DNA of 64,000 nt from JAEUMD01 sp050246945 (GTDB lineage: Bacteria; Pseudomonadota; Alphaproteobacteria; Rhizobiales; Hyphomicrobiaceae), in contig JBFWVC010000010.1 of the NCBI GenBank assembly GCA_050246945.1, forward strand, positions 62,001-126,000, in the 5' to 3' direction. The notes below the pieces were generated by a model. That model made no database searches and was not told where the DNA came from. It saw only the letters and a program-made list of their open reading frames with translations. Every line of letters starts with the position of its first letter. Position 1 is the stretch's first letter. This document shows positions 44,940-52,190 of the stretch, in pieces. A program made the position numbers and the translations under genes.

Positions 44940-45364
44940 TGTTTGTTTTGGCTGGCGTGAATTGGAGCGGCTGGAGCCGGTAGCGGGGCCTTATGATAAG
45001 ACCCCGCCGCCCCGCAAAATCGCGACTACCGCATCAGAAGCAAGCCCTCTTCGGCGCGCGCTCCGCACGGGGGAGATTTGGAACGCAATCGCGACATAGC
45101 ACCATAACGAGCACAAATCGATGGGCGCAAGCCCTTTCGGCTGCCAAACGTCAGCACACAAGAGAAAGCCGTCGCAGGCGAACCTTTGACGGCTTGAACC
45201 CGATACATTGCCGTGCACAGCGTGGCTTTGCTGCGGTCTCAATACGGGTGCGCTTTCAATACCTTACCGGCGCAGCAGACCGCAAGTGCATATTTTGCGG
45301 AAGTGCTGCCGGGCATCACATCCCAGGATGCCTATTGGTTGGGCACAAGATCGCGATCGTCAAT

Positions 45365-45532
45365 TCAGAGATCCGTGAACTCGCGGATCCTTACGTTCGG
45401 TGCATTTGGCAGGCCCCCGACACGGTACTCCAGCACCTCGCCAGTCGTGGCCTGCGAGAGAGCGGTGTCGCCGAAAACTGGCAAGAGATGCAGTCGCAGG
45501 CGCGCTTCGTGGCCATCGACCCGCTTGGGGCT
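45365..45532 (-). pseudogene. Possible tyrosine recombinase N-terminal remnant
   Basis: A 55-codon frame reads KRVDGHEARLRLHLLPVFGDTALSQATTGEVLEYRV (in two parts), close to the core-binding domain of phage integrases (HLLPxFGDxPLxxIT). It has no start and stops soon after. It overlaps the end of the IS21 remnant. Confidence 0.35.
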
Positions 45533-46260
45533 TCAGGTGATGGGCGAGCCGAATTCGCAAGGCGTCCGTCATGCCGCCACCCTGGATAACAGATCCATGT
45601 ATGAGCGTGCTGACGTTGTCGCCACCGTTGCCTTCGGCAGATGCGGATAGGCACCCAAGTCGAGTTGTGGCGGACGCCATTCGATGCGACACAGCACCAG
45701 ATGCTTGACGGCATCGAAGCCAGCTGCGCCTCGGGCCAGGCTGTCGTCGACGCTGGCCGCTACAGCCTCGGCCTTGAACACATCCCATCAGACGCAGCAC
45801 CTGCACGAACGCAGGAACGCACGCTTGCCCGTCTCACCCATGCCGGCTGCGAGTAATCGGCGCAGTATCGCGCACTCGTCGGGTAGGTCCCACCCCTGTA
45901 GTGGCGCTGCCTAGTTGAGTGCGTTTGCTTTCTGCTCGATGAGCGCCAGGTCGTGCAGTGGATCCAACACGAAGTCCTCGCGCTCAGCCGACGAGCCCCT
46001 CGACCTTGCCATTGTCGTTGCCTTTGCCCGGGCATGCGAACCGATCCGCGAACAGGAAATGCGATAGCAGTTCGCTCAACACGCGCGTGCGCTGGCGGTA
46101 CCCATCGCCGAGAATGTGAGCAACAGCAATCTTGGTGTTGTCGTAGAGGATCGACGTCGGCACGCCGCCGAAGAACCGCACTGCTCTCACGTGCGCATCG
46201 CAAAAGGCGTCCGTTGCCTCGGAAGGATACCCTTTCATCTGAGCGCGGCATTGCCATCAT
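45525..46260 (-). mobile_element. Decayed IS21-family element (istA, start of istB)
   Basis: Pieces of IstA are read leftward in more than one frame: DAHVRAVRFFGGVPTSILYD and PGKGNDNGKVEGLVG at 45984-46238, then GFDAVKHLVLCRIEWRPPQLDL and VATTSARSYMDLLS ending at 45569. The istA stop overlaps an istB start as ATGA (45569-45572), the normal IS21 arrangement, but IstB homology (LRIRLAHHLKPQ) ends after about 15 residues. Frameshifts and truncation make it inactive. Confidence 0.8.
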
Positions 46261-46291
46261 CGTTGTCAGCGGCGCCGATCATGACGGCATC

Positions 46292-46344
46292 GTCGACCGA
46301 ACTGGGATTGAACCAACGACCCCGCGCGCGTGAAGAGCGTGCTC
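46292..46344 (-). other. tRNA-like 3'-half sequence
   Basis: Read leftward, GTCGTTGGTTCAATCCCAGT looks like a tRNA variable loop and T-arm: the five-base T-stem pairs and the loop is TTCAATC. A possible anticodon arm lies just before it. The 5' half and CCA are missing. It could be an old attachment-site remnant or coincidence. Confidence 0.3.
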
Positions 46345-46753
46345 CCGTCCCGCGACGGGCGTGGCAGGCGCCAATTCGATCTGCCTGCTCATGGGCAGGT
46401 CTGCTACAGAGCACGACCCTAATGTTTCCCTAATATATTTGAGCGGCCAATCATCGTTATCCGAGGCGGCTGCGCCCGGTGGCGATCGCTGGTTTCACCC
46501 ATTTTCAGCCTGTGAGGTGGACGCTGCGAACCGCACAGGAATGCTGGAACAATCCGGGCAGTGTCCCCCGGGAGCATGATCTGACCTTGGATTTATCCAG
46601 CGTATCGTTCGCAGGAGGGCCACAGGATCTTGCCGCAACCTTGTCCGCTTCGTTCAGCCTCTAGGCGTAATTTCAACCTTGGTTGCAATGGATTGGGGCC
46701 TTGCAGTCGCCGCCGACGTGTAGGCCATTCCTCGATTCAGCAAGCAAGGATAC
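46345..46753. other. Intergenic stretch, nothing recognised
   Basis: About 400 bases between the IS21/tRNA-like remnants and the unknown gene. Plus-strand frames here are short and unrelated to any family I know. Confidence 0.45.
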
Positions 46754-47755
46754 TCAACTGCCATCGAACGGCGGCCAGTGGCGCGGGCCGACGGCGTGCA
46801 ATGGGCGGTCGAAATTTTCCGGATCGAGTGCCGCGAGGTACCTGTCTTGAATAGACTTCCGTCCAGCCCGATCCGCTGCTTCTGCCAGTTCCTCGTGGAG
46901 CCGGGCGAATGTCCAGGTGTTAACGTGAACTTCGTATGGTAGGTCGGGCTCCAGGCAATCGACACGAGGACGCGCCACCGTCCTGTCGTCGTACCAGTTG
47001 TGGATCATTCGGGCGCTGAAACCGTGTTTGCCCTGCTCTTCGCCCCGCACATCCTGCGCGACAGAGAGCGCCCTCTTATAGACTAGTTCGCAAAGCCGCA
47101 GACGCCGGGCCGGCGTTTGATGCTTTTCGTTGGCCAGAAGGACATGCAGGGCAAGCACGCAGCGGAGTCTGAGCTCGTGCCTGCGCGCATTGTTCCTGGG
47201 GCGATTCCTGGAGCGCTTGGCCGGCGAGAGTATGGGGTGCTGGTCTCCCTCGTCCAGCGCCTCCAGTACCATGCGCAACCAGTCGAGTCCCTTGACCAGG
47301 GACGCCATCGGTCCGGGAATCCGCTCTAGCAGTGGTGCCGCCGCCAGGAGAAGAAGGCTCATGCCCTGGCGACCGCTTTCTCCGCGTTCCCGCTCGAGCC
47401 GGCGGATCGCTTCAATCTCGTCGATGAGTTCGCAGAGTTCGTTCGCTAGGTCTGGATCATGGGCGAAAGCGATCCGATCGGCCGGCATATGAGGCCAGGG
47501 CGGGCGCTTTTTTCGAAAATCCTTGCGCCACCGCGCTGCGAGCCGGCGGACGTTCCGCATTCCGGCGAGTGGGTTCTCCCCTCCCGAATGGAGGGTGCTT
47601 TGTCGGAGAGCGAGGAGGTTTGCCCGCATGTCGGCCTGCGACGGGAATTTTTCACTTCCGAACTTGGGCCGGAAGAGGTGGCCAATCCGGATCTTGATGT
47701 CAAAAGCCCGCTCGGCCAGATCTGTTTCGGATTGATCCTCGCTCATGGTCTGCAT
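46754..47755 (-). CDS. Hypothetical protein of the integrase-associated segment
   Basis: A 333-residue, charged, mostly helical protein that I do not recognise. It has no signal peptide; one hydrophobic helix lies near 133-148 (MSLLLLAAAPLLERIPGP). A basic stretch around 180-195 (KRSRNRPRNNARRHE) could bind nucleic acid. The ATG at 47755 follows GGAGG with good spacing, so it is a real gene. It lies downstream of the integrase, in the same direction, and is probably cargo of the same element. Confidence 0.65.
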   Translation of the reverse strand: MQTMSEDQSETDLAERAFDIKIRIGHLFRPKFGSEKFPSQADMRANLLALRQSTLHSGGENPLAGMRNVRRLAARWRKDFRKKRPPWPHMPADRIAFAHDPDLANELCELIDEIEAIRRLERERGESGRQGMSLLLLAAAPLLERIPGPMASLVKGLDWLRMVLEALDEGDQHPILSPAKRSRNRPRNNARRHELRLRCVLALHVLLANEKHQTPARRLRLCELVYKRALSVAQDVRGEEQGKHGFSARMIHNWYDDRTVARPRVDCLEPDLPYEVHVNTWTFARLHEELAEAADRAGRKSIQDRYLAALDPENFDRPLHAVGPRHWPPFDGS

Positions 47756-47974
47756 CACGTCCTCCAGACTTTCGCTGAATCCTGCGGTTCACCACTGCAG
47801 CGCTTTTCACCGCGATCCCGGACATGGCGACCCCGAGGACGACAAACGCAGAGCCACCTGGAATCATCGCCATGCCTGCGGCTCCCGACGGCGTCTATCC
47901 GGAGCGGCTGGTTGTGGCCTTTTTGCGATGAAGGATTGTCGAGGAGGTGGTGATCCTGGATGGGCTGGCAGGTC

Positions 47975-49150
47975 TCAAGTCGGAGCTTTGGGATTCATCG
48001 CGCGGGCGAGATCGACGCCGATGCCGTCGTTGGCATCCGCCAGCGGACCGGGAAGGAGATGCGCATACCGCTCCGTGGTCCTCGTCGAGCGATGACCGAT
48101 GAGACGGCCGAGCAGGGCCAGGGGCACGCGGTTGGTGGCCGCCATGGACGCAAAGGAGTGCCGCAGGTCGTGCAGCCGCACGTCGTGCAGTCCGGCGGCG
48201 GACCGGATCGCGTGCCACGGGCCGATCATGTCCTTGACCGGCTCGCCGCGCCGTGCGCCGCAGAACACGAACGGATTGCCCTCGATGCGGGGCAGGGCCG
48301 CGAGAACGTCCACGGCCGGACCGTTGAGGTGGATCGTCTTGCTGCCGGTCTTGGACTCGGAAAGAAAGAGCAGGCGCCGCTCCAGATCGACGGAACTCCA
48401 TCTGAGCGTCCTGATCTCCTCGCGGCGCGCACCGGTGAGCACCAGAAGCCTGATGGCGGCAATCGCAAGCGGACTGATGCGGCGGGCGGCTTCCGCTTCG
48501 TCGAGGGCTCGGCCGAGCCGCTCGAACTCGGCGCCGGTCAGGTAGCGTTCATGCGCCACCTCCCGGTAGCGTCGCAGGCCCTGCACCGGGTTGGAACCGG
48601 GCGGCCGCGCGCCGCGCGCTTCGGCAAAGCTCATGAGCGACGACAGGACCGCGGCGGCATGGTTGGCGTCCCTCGGCGTCTGCTCGAGCGACGCGTGCCA
48701 GCGGCCGACGGCCCGCTCCGAAACGGCATCGATCCTCTGCCTGCCGAACGCGGGCAGGATCCGCTTGTCGAGCAGGCGCCGGTATTCGGCGGCCGTGCGC
48801 GGCTTGAGCTTCGGGACCACGTGCTCGAGAAGAAACTGGTTGGCGACGTCGGCGACGGTCGGAACCGCGCGGCGCGTCATGCGATCAGCCTGCGGGTCAC
48901 GGAGGCGTTCGACATCGCCCAGGATGATCCTCGCCTCGCGTCGCGCTTCCTCGACCGTCAGCCGGCCAAGCCGCCCCAGCGTCAGGCGACGCTGCTGGTT
49001 GGTCACACGGCTGCGGTACATGACGAAGAAGCTGGTCGTGCGCGCCCTGCACCGCGCTCCAAAGCCGGAGACCTCGCGATCCCACACGACCTCGCCTGGG
49101 CGCAGGTTGTCGATGAGGGACCTGGTGAGCTTGACGCGGCTGCCGGACAT
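47975..49150 (-). CDS. Tyrosine recombinase (phage-type integrase)
   Basis: Site-specific recombinase of 391 residues with an N-terminal DUF4102-like arm-binding region (LTRSLIDNLRPGEVVWDREVSGFG), a core-binding domain and a full catalytic domain. Catalytic residues are visible: Arg in TGARREEIRTLRW, His-x-x-Arg in LHDLRHSF, His in LIGHRS and Tyr in TTERYAHL. The start is the ATG in MSGSRVKL. It points away from the tRNA 3' fragment 140 bases upstream, the normal position of an integrase beside its attachment site. Confidence 0.93.
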   Translation of the reverse strand: MSGSRVKLTRSLIDNLRPGEVVWDREVSGFGARCRARTTSFFVMYRSRVTNQQRRLTLGRLGRLTVEEARREARIILGDVERLRDPQADRMTRRAVPTVADVANQFLLEHVVPKLKPRTAAEYRRLLDKRILPAFGRQRIDAVSERAVGRWHASLEQTPRDANHAAAVLSSLMSFAEARGARPPGSNPVQGLRRYREVAHERYLTGAEFERLGRALDEAEAARRISPLAIAAIRLLVLTGARREEIRTLRWSSVDLERRLLFLSESKTGSKTIHLNGPAVDVLAALPRIEGNPFVFCGARRGEPVKDMIGPWHAIRSAAGLHDVRLHDLRHSFASMAATNRVPLALLGRLIGHRSTRTTERYAHLLPGPLADANDGIGVDLARAMNPKAPT

Positions 49151-49290
49151 TGCAGGACTCCACAAAACGGGGTAACAATGGGGTCACAGACTAGACCGAT
49201 CCGGGCCGGTTTGACCAGATGTCATTGTCGCCTAAGTCATTGAATTTGCGTCATCGGCCAGAACAGGCCGACGCCCAAAAACGCGATCCC

Positions 49291-49340
49291 CACAGATTTT
49301 CAATCTGAAAAGACGGGTTCGACTCCCGTAGGGACCGCCA
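49291..49340 (+). other. tRNA 3'-end fragment, candidate attachment site (att)
   Basis: The sequence has an anticodon arm (CAGA and TCTG around a seven-base loop TTTTCAA, anticodon TTC if read this way), a five-pair T-arm (ACGGG/CCCGT with loop TTCGACT) and ends GGGACCGCCA. No matching GGTCCC 5' acceptor strand or D-arm precedes it, so it is only the 3' part of a tRNA gene, perhaps Glu. Together with the adjacent integrase it fits one end of an integrated element. Confidence 0.65.
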
Positions 49341-49577
49341 TGCGCTCGCCGTAACGGCATGAAATCCAATGAGGTTTCAATTTTCCCTGGGTCGGCACCC
49401 CGCAGATCGCTATCAGCCGCCAGATCCCCCTGCTTCGCCGTGAAGACAAACATCAGGTCCGCTCCTTGGCGAAGCAGGCCGCGATTTATCCCCTAGAGGC
49501 AAGACGATACCCGGTTGGGCGAAGATGAGTTTGGCCCGAGCCGGATGTTCGCCCGCAAGATTGCGAGGTAGCTTGGA

Positions 49578-49605
49578 GGCAGGAAGGAGCGATGTCCTTC
49601 CTGCC
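49578..49605 (-). terminator. Strong hairpin downstream of the globin operon
   Basis: GGCAGGAAGGA (49578-49588) and TCCTTCCTGCC (49595-49605) form a perfect 11-pair stem with a six-base loop, eleven bases beyond the globin stop. There is no long T-tract, so it may act as a terminator or an mRNA 3' stabiliser. Confidence 0.65.
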
Positions 49606-49615
49606 ATGGTTCCAA

Positions 49616-50080
49616 TCAACTGAACATTCTCGCGAAGAAGCCCTTCTTCGCAGTCGCTGCCGGCGGGGGTGCTACTTCGCTCGCGGCATCGGTCATCACC
49701 TTTTCGAGTGTTTGATATGTTGTCACCCACGCGGACTTGACGTCCGGCGTGAATTCGTCTCCGAGCCCCTTTTCCAAGGTCCAGATGAGGGCCTCGCCGA
49801 CCGGCTTGTACTGATCGGCGGTCACGCCGTAGCCAACATGCTTGCGTCCCAGATCCTGAACTGCGGGAATGATCTTTTCGACCTGATGCAGGTTGTTGAC
49901 CGCCGTCCCGATCATGTTCATCAGTTTCGATTTCTGCTGTGACAAGTCGCTGGGAAACAGCGGTCGCACTTGCGGTGCAATCTCGAATAGACGGCCGTAG
50001 AAGAGGTCGGCCGCCTGGCCGGCGATCGGCTCGACTTTCTTGAAACTGTCCTGGACCAGTTTTACCTGTTGCGGTGTCAT
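49616..50080 (-). CDS. Single-domain bacterial globin
   Basis: A 154-residue haemoglobin of the Vitreoscilla/flavohaemoglobin type without a reductase domain. The proximal (F8) His lies in LGRKHVGYGV, the CD1 Phe in RPLFPSD, and the E-helix polar residue is a Gln in SQQKSKLM. A short Ala/Pro-rich C-terminal tail (about 135-154) extends beyond the globin fold. It probably binds O2 or NO in the cytoplasm. ATG at 50080 follows AGGAGACG. It is the last gene of the leftward haem-protein operon. Confidence 0.93.
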   Translation of the reverse strand: MTPQQVKLVQDSFKKVEPIAGQAADLFYGRLFEIAPQVRPLFPSDLSQQKSKLMNMIGTAVNNLHQVEKIIPAVQDLGRKHVGYGVTADQYKPVGEALIWTLEKGLGDEFTPDVKSAWVTTYQTLEKVMTDAASEVAPPPAATAKKGFFARMFS

Positions 50081-50124
50081 GTAAATCGTCTCCTTTTCAG
50101 AGCGTTCCGATGCTGCAAGTGCGC

Positions 50125-50697
50125 TCACTCGGTCATGGGGAGTCGGATGACGACGCCGCCCATGACGTCGCCCATCTTGAAGTCCTTGCGCGGCGTATCC
50201 TTGTGTTCGTTGTGGCAGCTGACGCAGGCTTGGGCGACTGCGGTGTCGGCGTATACGGCCGTGAAGTATTTCTTCCCGCCGAGCGTTTCTTCGCCGTAGA
50301 AGTTTTGGCCCTTGTTCGCTGCGACGAACTCCAGGCCCTTCTTCTCTATGTCCGTGCGCGGCGCGTTCTGCTTGTTGATCGGCCACATGGAGAGCAGCGA
50401 ATAGCTGAACTTGTCGGTCTTTTCAGCCACCATCTCCGCGCCGAAGCGGAACATCTGTGCCGGTAGCGGCAGCGTCTTTTCGTCCTCGTGGTGTTCGCTT
50501 GCCTTGATCACCTTTTCCTTGACCGCAAGTCGGTTCACGACTTTGCGCGTGTAGACCGTACGGTCTGATTCCATCACCGAATGCAGCATGTCCGCGACAT
50601 CCTTGTATTCGATGCCTTTGGCAGCCGCCGCAGCTCCGATGAGCATGACGCCCAGGCCCGATAGGCTTGCGATCTTGATGGGTGAAGAAATCTTCAT
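50125..50697 (-). CDS. Periplasmic one-haem c-type protein, DUF3365-like
   Basis: A 190-residue protein with a signal peptide (SGLGVMLIGAAAAAKG) and one haem-c motif near the C-terminus (CVSCHNEH). The pattern of YTRKVVNRL at the start of the mature chain, SMWPINKQNAPRT and the haem site followed by GDVMGGVVIRLP matches Tll0287-like DUF3365 domains, which are haem-based sensors or electron carriers. It lies between the multihaem cytochrome and the globin with gaps of about 40 bases each side. Confidence 0.88.
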   Translation of the reverse strand: MKISSPIKIASLSGLGVMLIGAAAAAKGIEYKDVADMLHSVMESDRTVYTRKVVNRLAVKEKVIKASEHHEDEKTLPLPAQMFRFGAEMVAEKTDKFSYSLLSMWPINKQNAPRTDIEKKGLEFVAANKGQNFYGEETLGGKKYFTAVYADTAVAQACVSCHNEHKDTPRKDFKMGDVMGGVVIRLPMTE

Positions 50698-50737
50698 GAT
50701 CCACTCCTCTCTGTTTTCCGTGCCAACTGTTCGCGGA

Positions 50738-52180
50738 TCACTCCGCCGCCTTTTCATCTGACTTTGCCTTCCCCTCACGCTCCTTCAGCCGGTTCATGAC
50801 CCACTGGATACTTTCGACACGGACTGAGGGGCGTCCGGTGAAATTGGTTTCTATGAGTTTTCCGTCGGCGAGCGCATCGATCGAGAAGCCGAGGCCATGG
50901 CAGTTCATGCAGACCGACCGGATCATCTTCTCGTTCGGCCTCAGATTTCCGTTCTGGTTGTGGTTGACGAAAAGCCGCTCTTCGTATGTCTCTGGGTTCT
51001 CATGTGTCTCGCGCGGCATGTGACAGCTTGCGCAGGAGACGCCGGTTCCCTTTGCACCCGCGCCGCTCTGTTCAGCTTCAAAGAGCTTGTGGTGCGGAGA
51101 TCCGATGTATGCCTTGGTGTGTGTGTCGTCGTGGCATGACATGCACGCGTTCACCTCGGCCTTCGCCGTTTCGAAGGCGTGAGCAGCATGGCAGGTCGTG
51201 CAGGTCAACTCTTTGTCGGCCGCCTTCGCTTGCATCGGCAGGCGTGCCATGCTGGGGCGCATCGGCGTCAGCGGCTTGTCCTTGAAGATGCCAAACAGAC
51301 CTTTTGTTTCCAACATGAGGCCTTCAGCCAGACGCATGCCGTGGCGGCCTTGCGTGAATGTCTTCACTTCCGGCGCGTGACATGTCTTGCAAGCGCTATG
51401 GTCTGGCTTTTCAATCCACTGCGCCGCCACTTTTTCGGCGCCCTTGGCACCAGCGGCATGGCATCCGGAACAGTTGACGCCGGCCTTTGCATGCGATGTC
51501 GCCAGCCAGTCGGCTGTTATTGCAGCCTCGCCTTGATGCGCCTTGGGCGCGTCCGCACTGGAGGCAGTCGTGATCGGGGTCCGCTCGCCGTCCACGGCTG
51601 GTGGCCGCGCCTTCAGCGGAATGACGGGCTCTTCCGCGGTGTCCTTATCGTTGGTGTGCTTTTCGAGAAAGTCTTCATAGATCGATCGGTTGTCATGATA
51701 GTTGTGACATCCCGCATCGGCGCACGTCGAAAATGCCAGCGTTTTGTGTGACGGACGTTCTTCACCAATCTTCTGATGGCAAAGGGCGCAATAGTCGGTT
51801 GGCAATGTAACGCCCATTGCGTGGGTTATTTCCGGCCTGTGCTCGGTATGGCAGGTGACGCACTCTGTCGCCGCCAGCTTCTTGAGACGATCAGCGTTCC
51901 TTGGATCGGTGAACTTCTTCTTCGGGTGACTATCTTTCGACGCCTTGAGGTCCTCGCCATGGCAGCTGACGCAGGCCTCCTGCATCGCCTCTTTGCCGGC
52001 AAACGGTTTGGTGTGGCAGGCGTTGCATGCAAGTTCGATCTGATGGTGTCCACTCGTCGTCTTGCCGATAAGCAGGTTTGCCCGGCCGACACCGCCATGG
52101 AACATGCCCGCAATGAGGAAGCCCCCTCCCGCGAGAGTGGCCAGCGCCCAGACCGTCCATAGCTTTTGTGTCCGCCCCAC
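50738..52180 (-). CDS. Membrane-anchored multihaem cytochrome c with ten CXXCH and one CX4CH motif
   Basis: A 480-residue protein with one N-terminal helix (about 8-28) that would hold it on the periplasmic side. CXXCH motifs start at residues 52, 70, 107, 131, 237, 264, 327, 346, 383 and 424; a CX4CH (CADAGCH) starts at 153. A variable linker at about 180-225 splits the haems into groups of five and six. It resembles NapC/NrfH- and octahaem-type cytochromes in general style, but I cannot place it in a named family. A GTG start ten bases after the FAD-fusion stop implies a tight operon. It is a likely electron acceptor for that fusion, or a terminal reductase. Confidence 0.9.
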   Translation of the reverse strand: MGRTQKLWTVWALATLAGGGFLIAGMFHGGVGRANLLIGKTTSGHHQIELACNACHTKPFAGKEAMQEACVSCHGEDLKASKDSHPKKKFTDPRNADRLKKLAATECVTCHTEHRPEITHAMGVTLPTDYCALCHQKIGEERPSHKTLAFSTCADAGCHNYHDNRSIYEDFLEKHTNDKDTAEEPVIPLKARPPAVDGERTPITTASSADAPKAHQGEAAITADWLATSHAKAGVNCSGCHAAGAKGAEKVAAQWIEKPDHSACKTCHAPEVKTFTQGRHGMRLAEGLMLETKGLFGIFKDKPLTPMRPSMARLPMQAKAADKELTCTTCHAAHAFETAKAEVNACMSCHDDTHTKAYIGSPHHKLFEAEQSGAGAKGTGVSCASCHMPRETHENPETYEERLFVNHNQNGNLRPNEKMIRSVCMNCHGLGFSIDALADGKLIETNFTGRPSVRVESIQWVMNRLKEREGKAKSDEKAAE

Positions 52181-52190
52181 CGATGCCTCG

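Noticed and set aside
47960..49243. A 427-codon plus-strand frame opposite the integrase
   Set aside because: The minus strand has all catalytic residues of a tyrosine recombinase; the plus frame is Arg/Gly-rich shadow.
49291..49340. A complete functional tRNA gene
   Set aside because: No 5' acceptor strand complementary to GGGACC and no D-arm could be found upstream, so only the 3' part is present.
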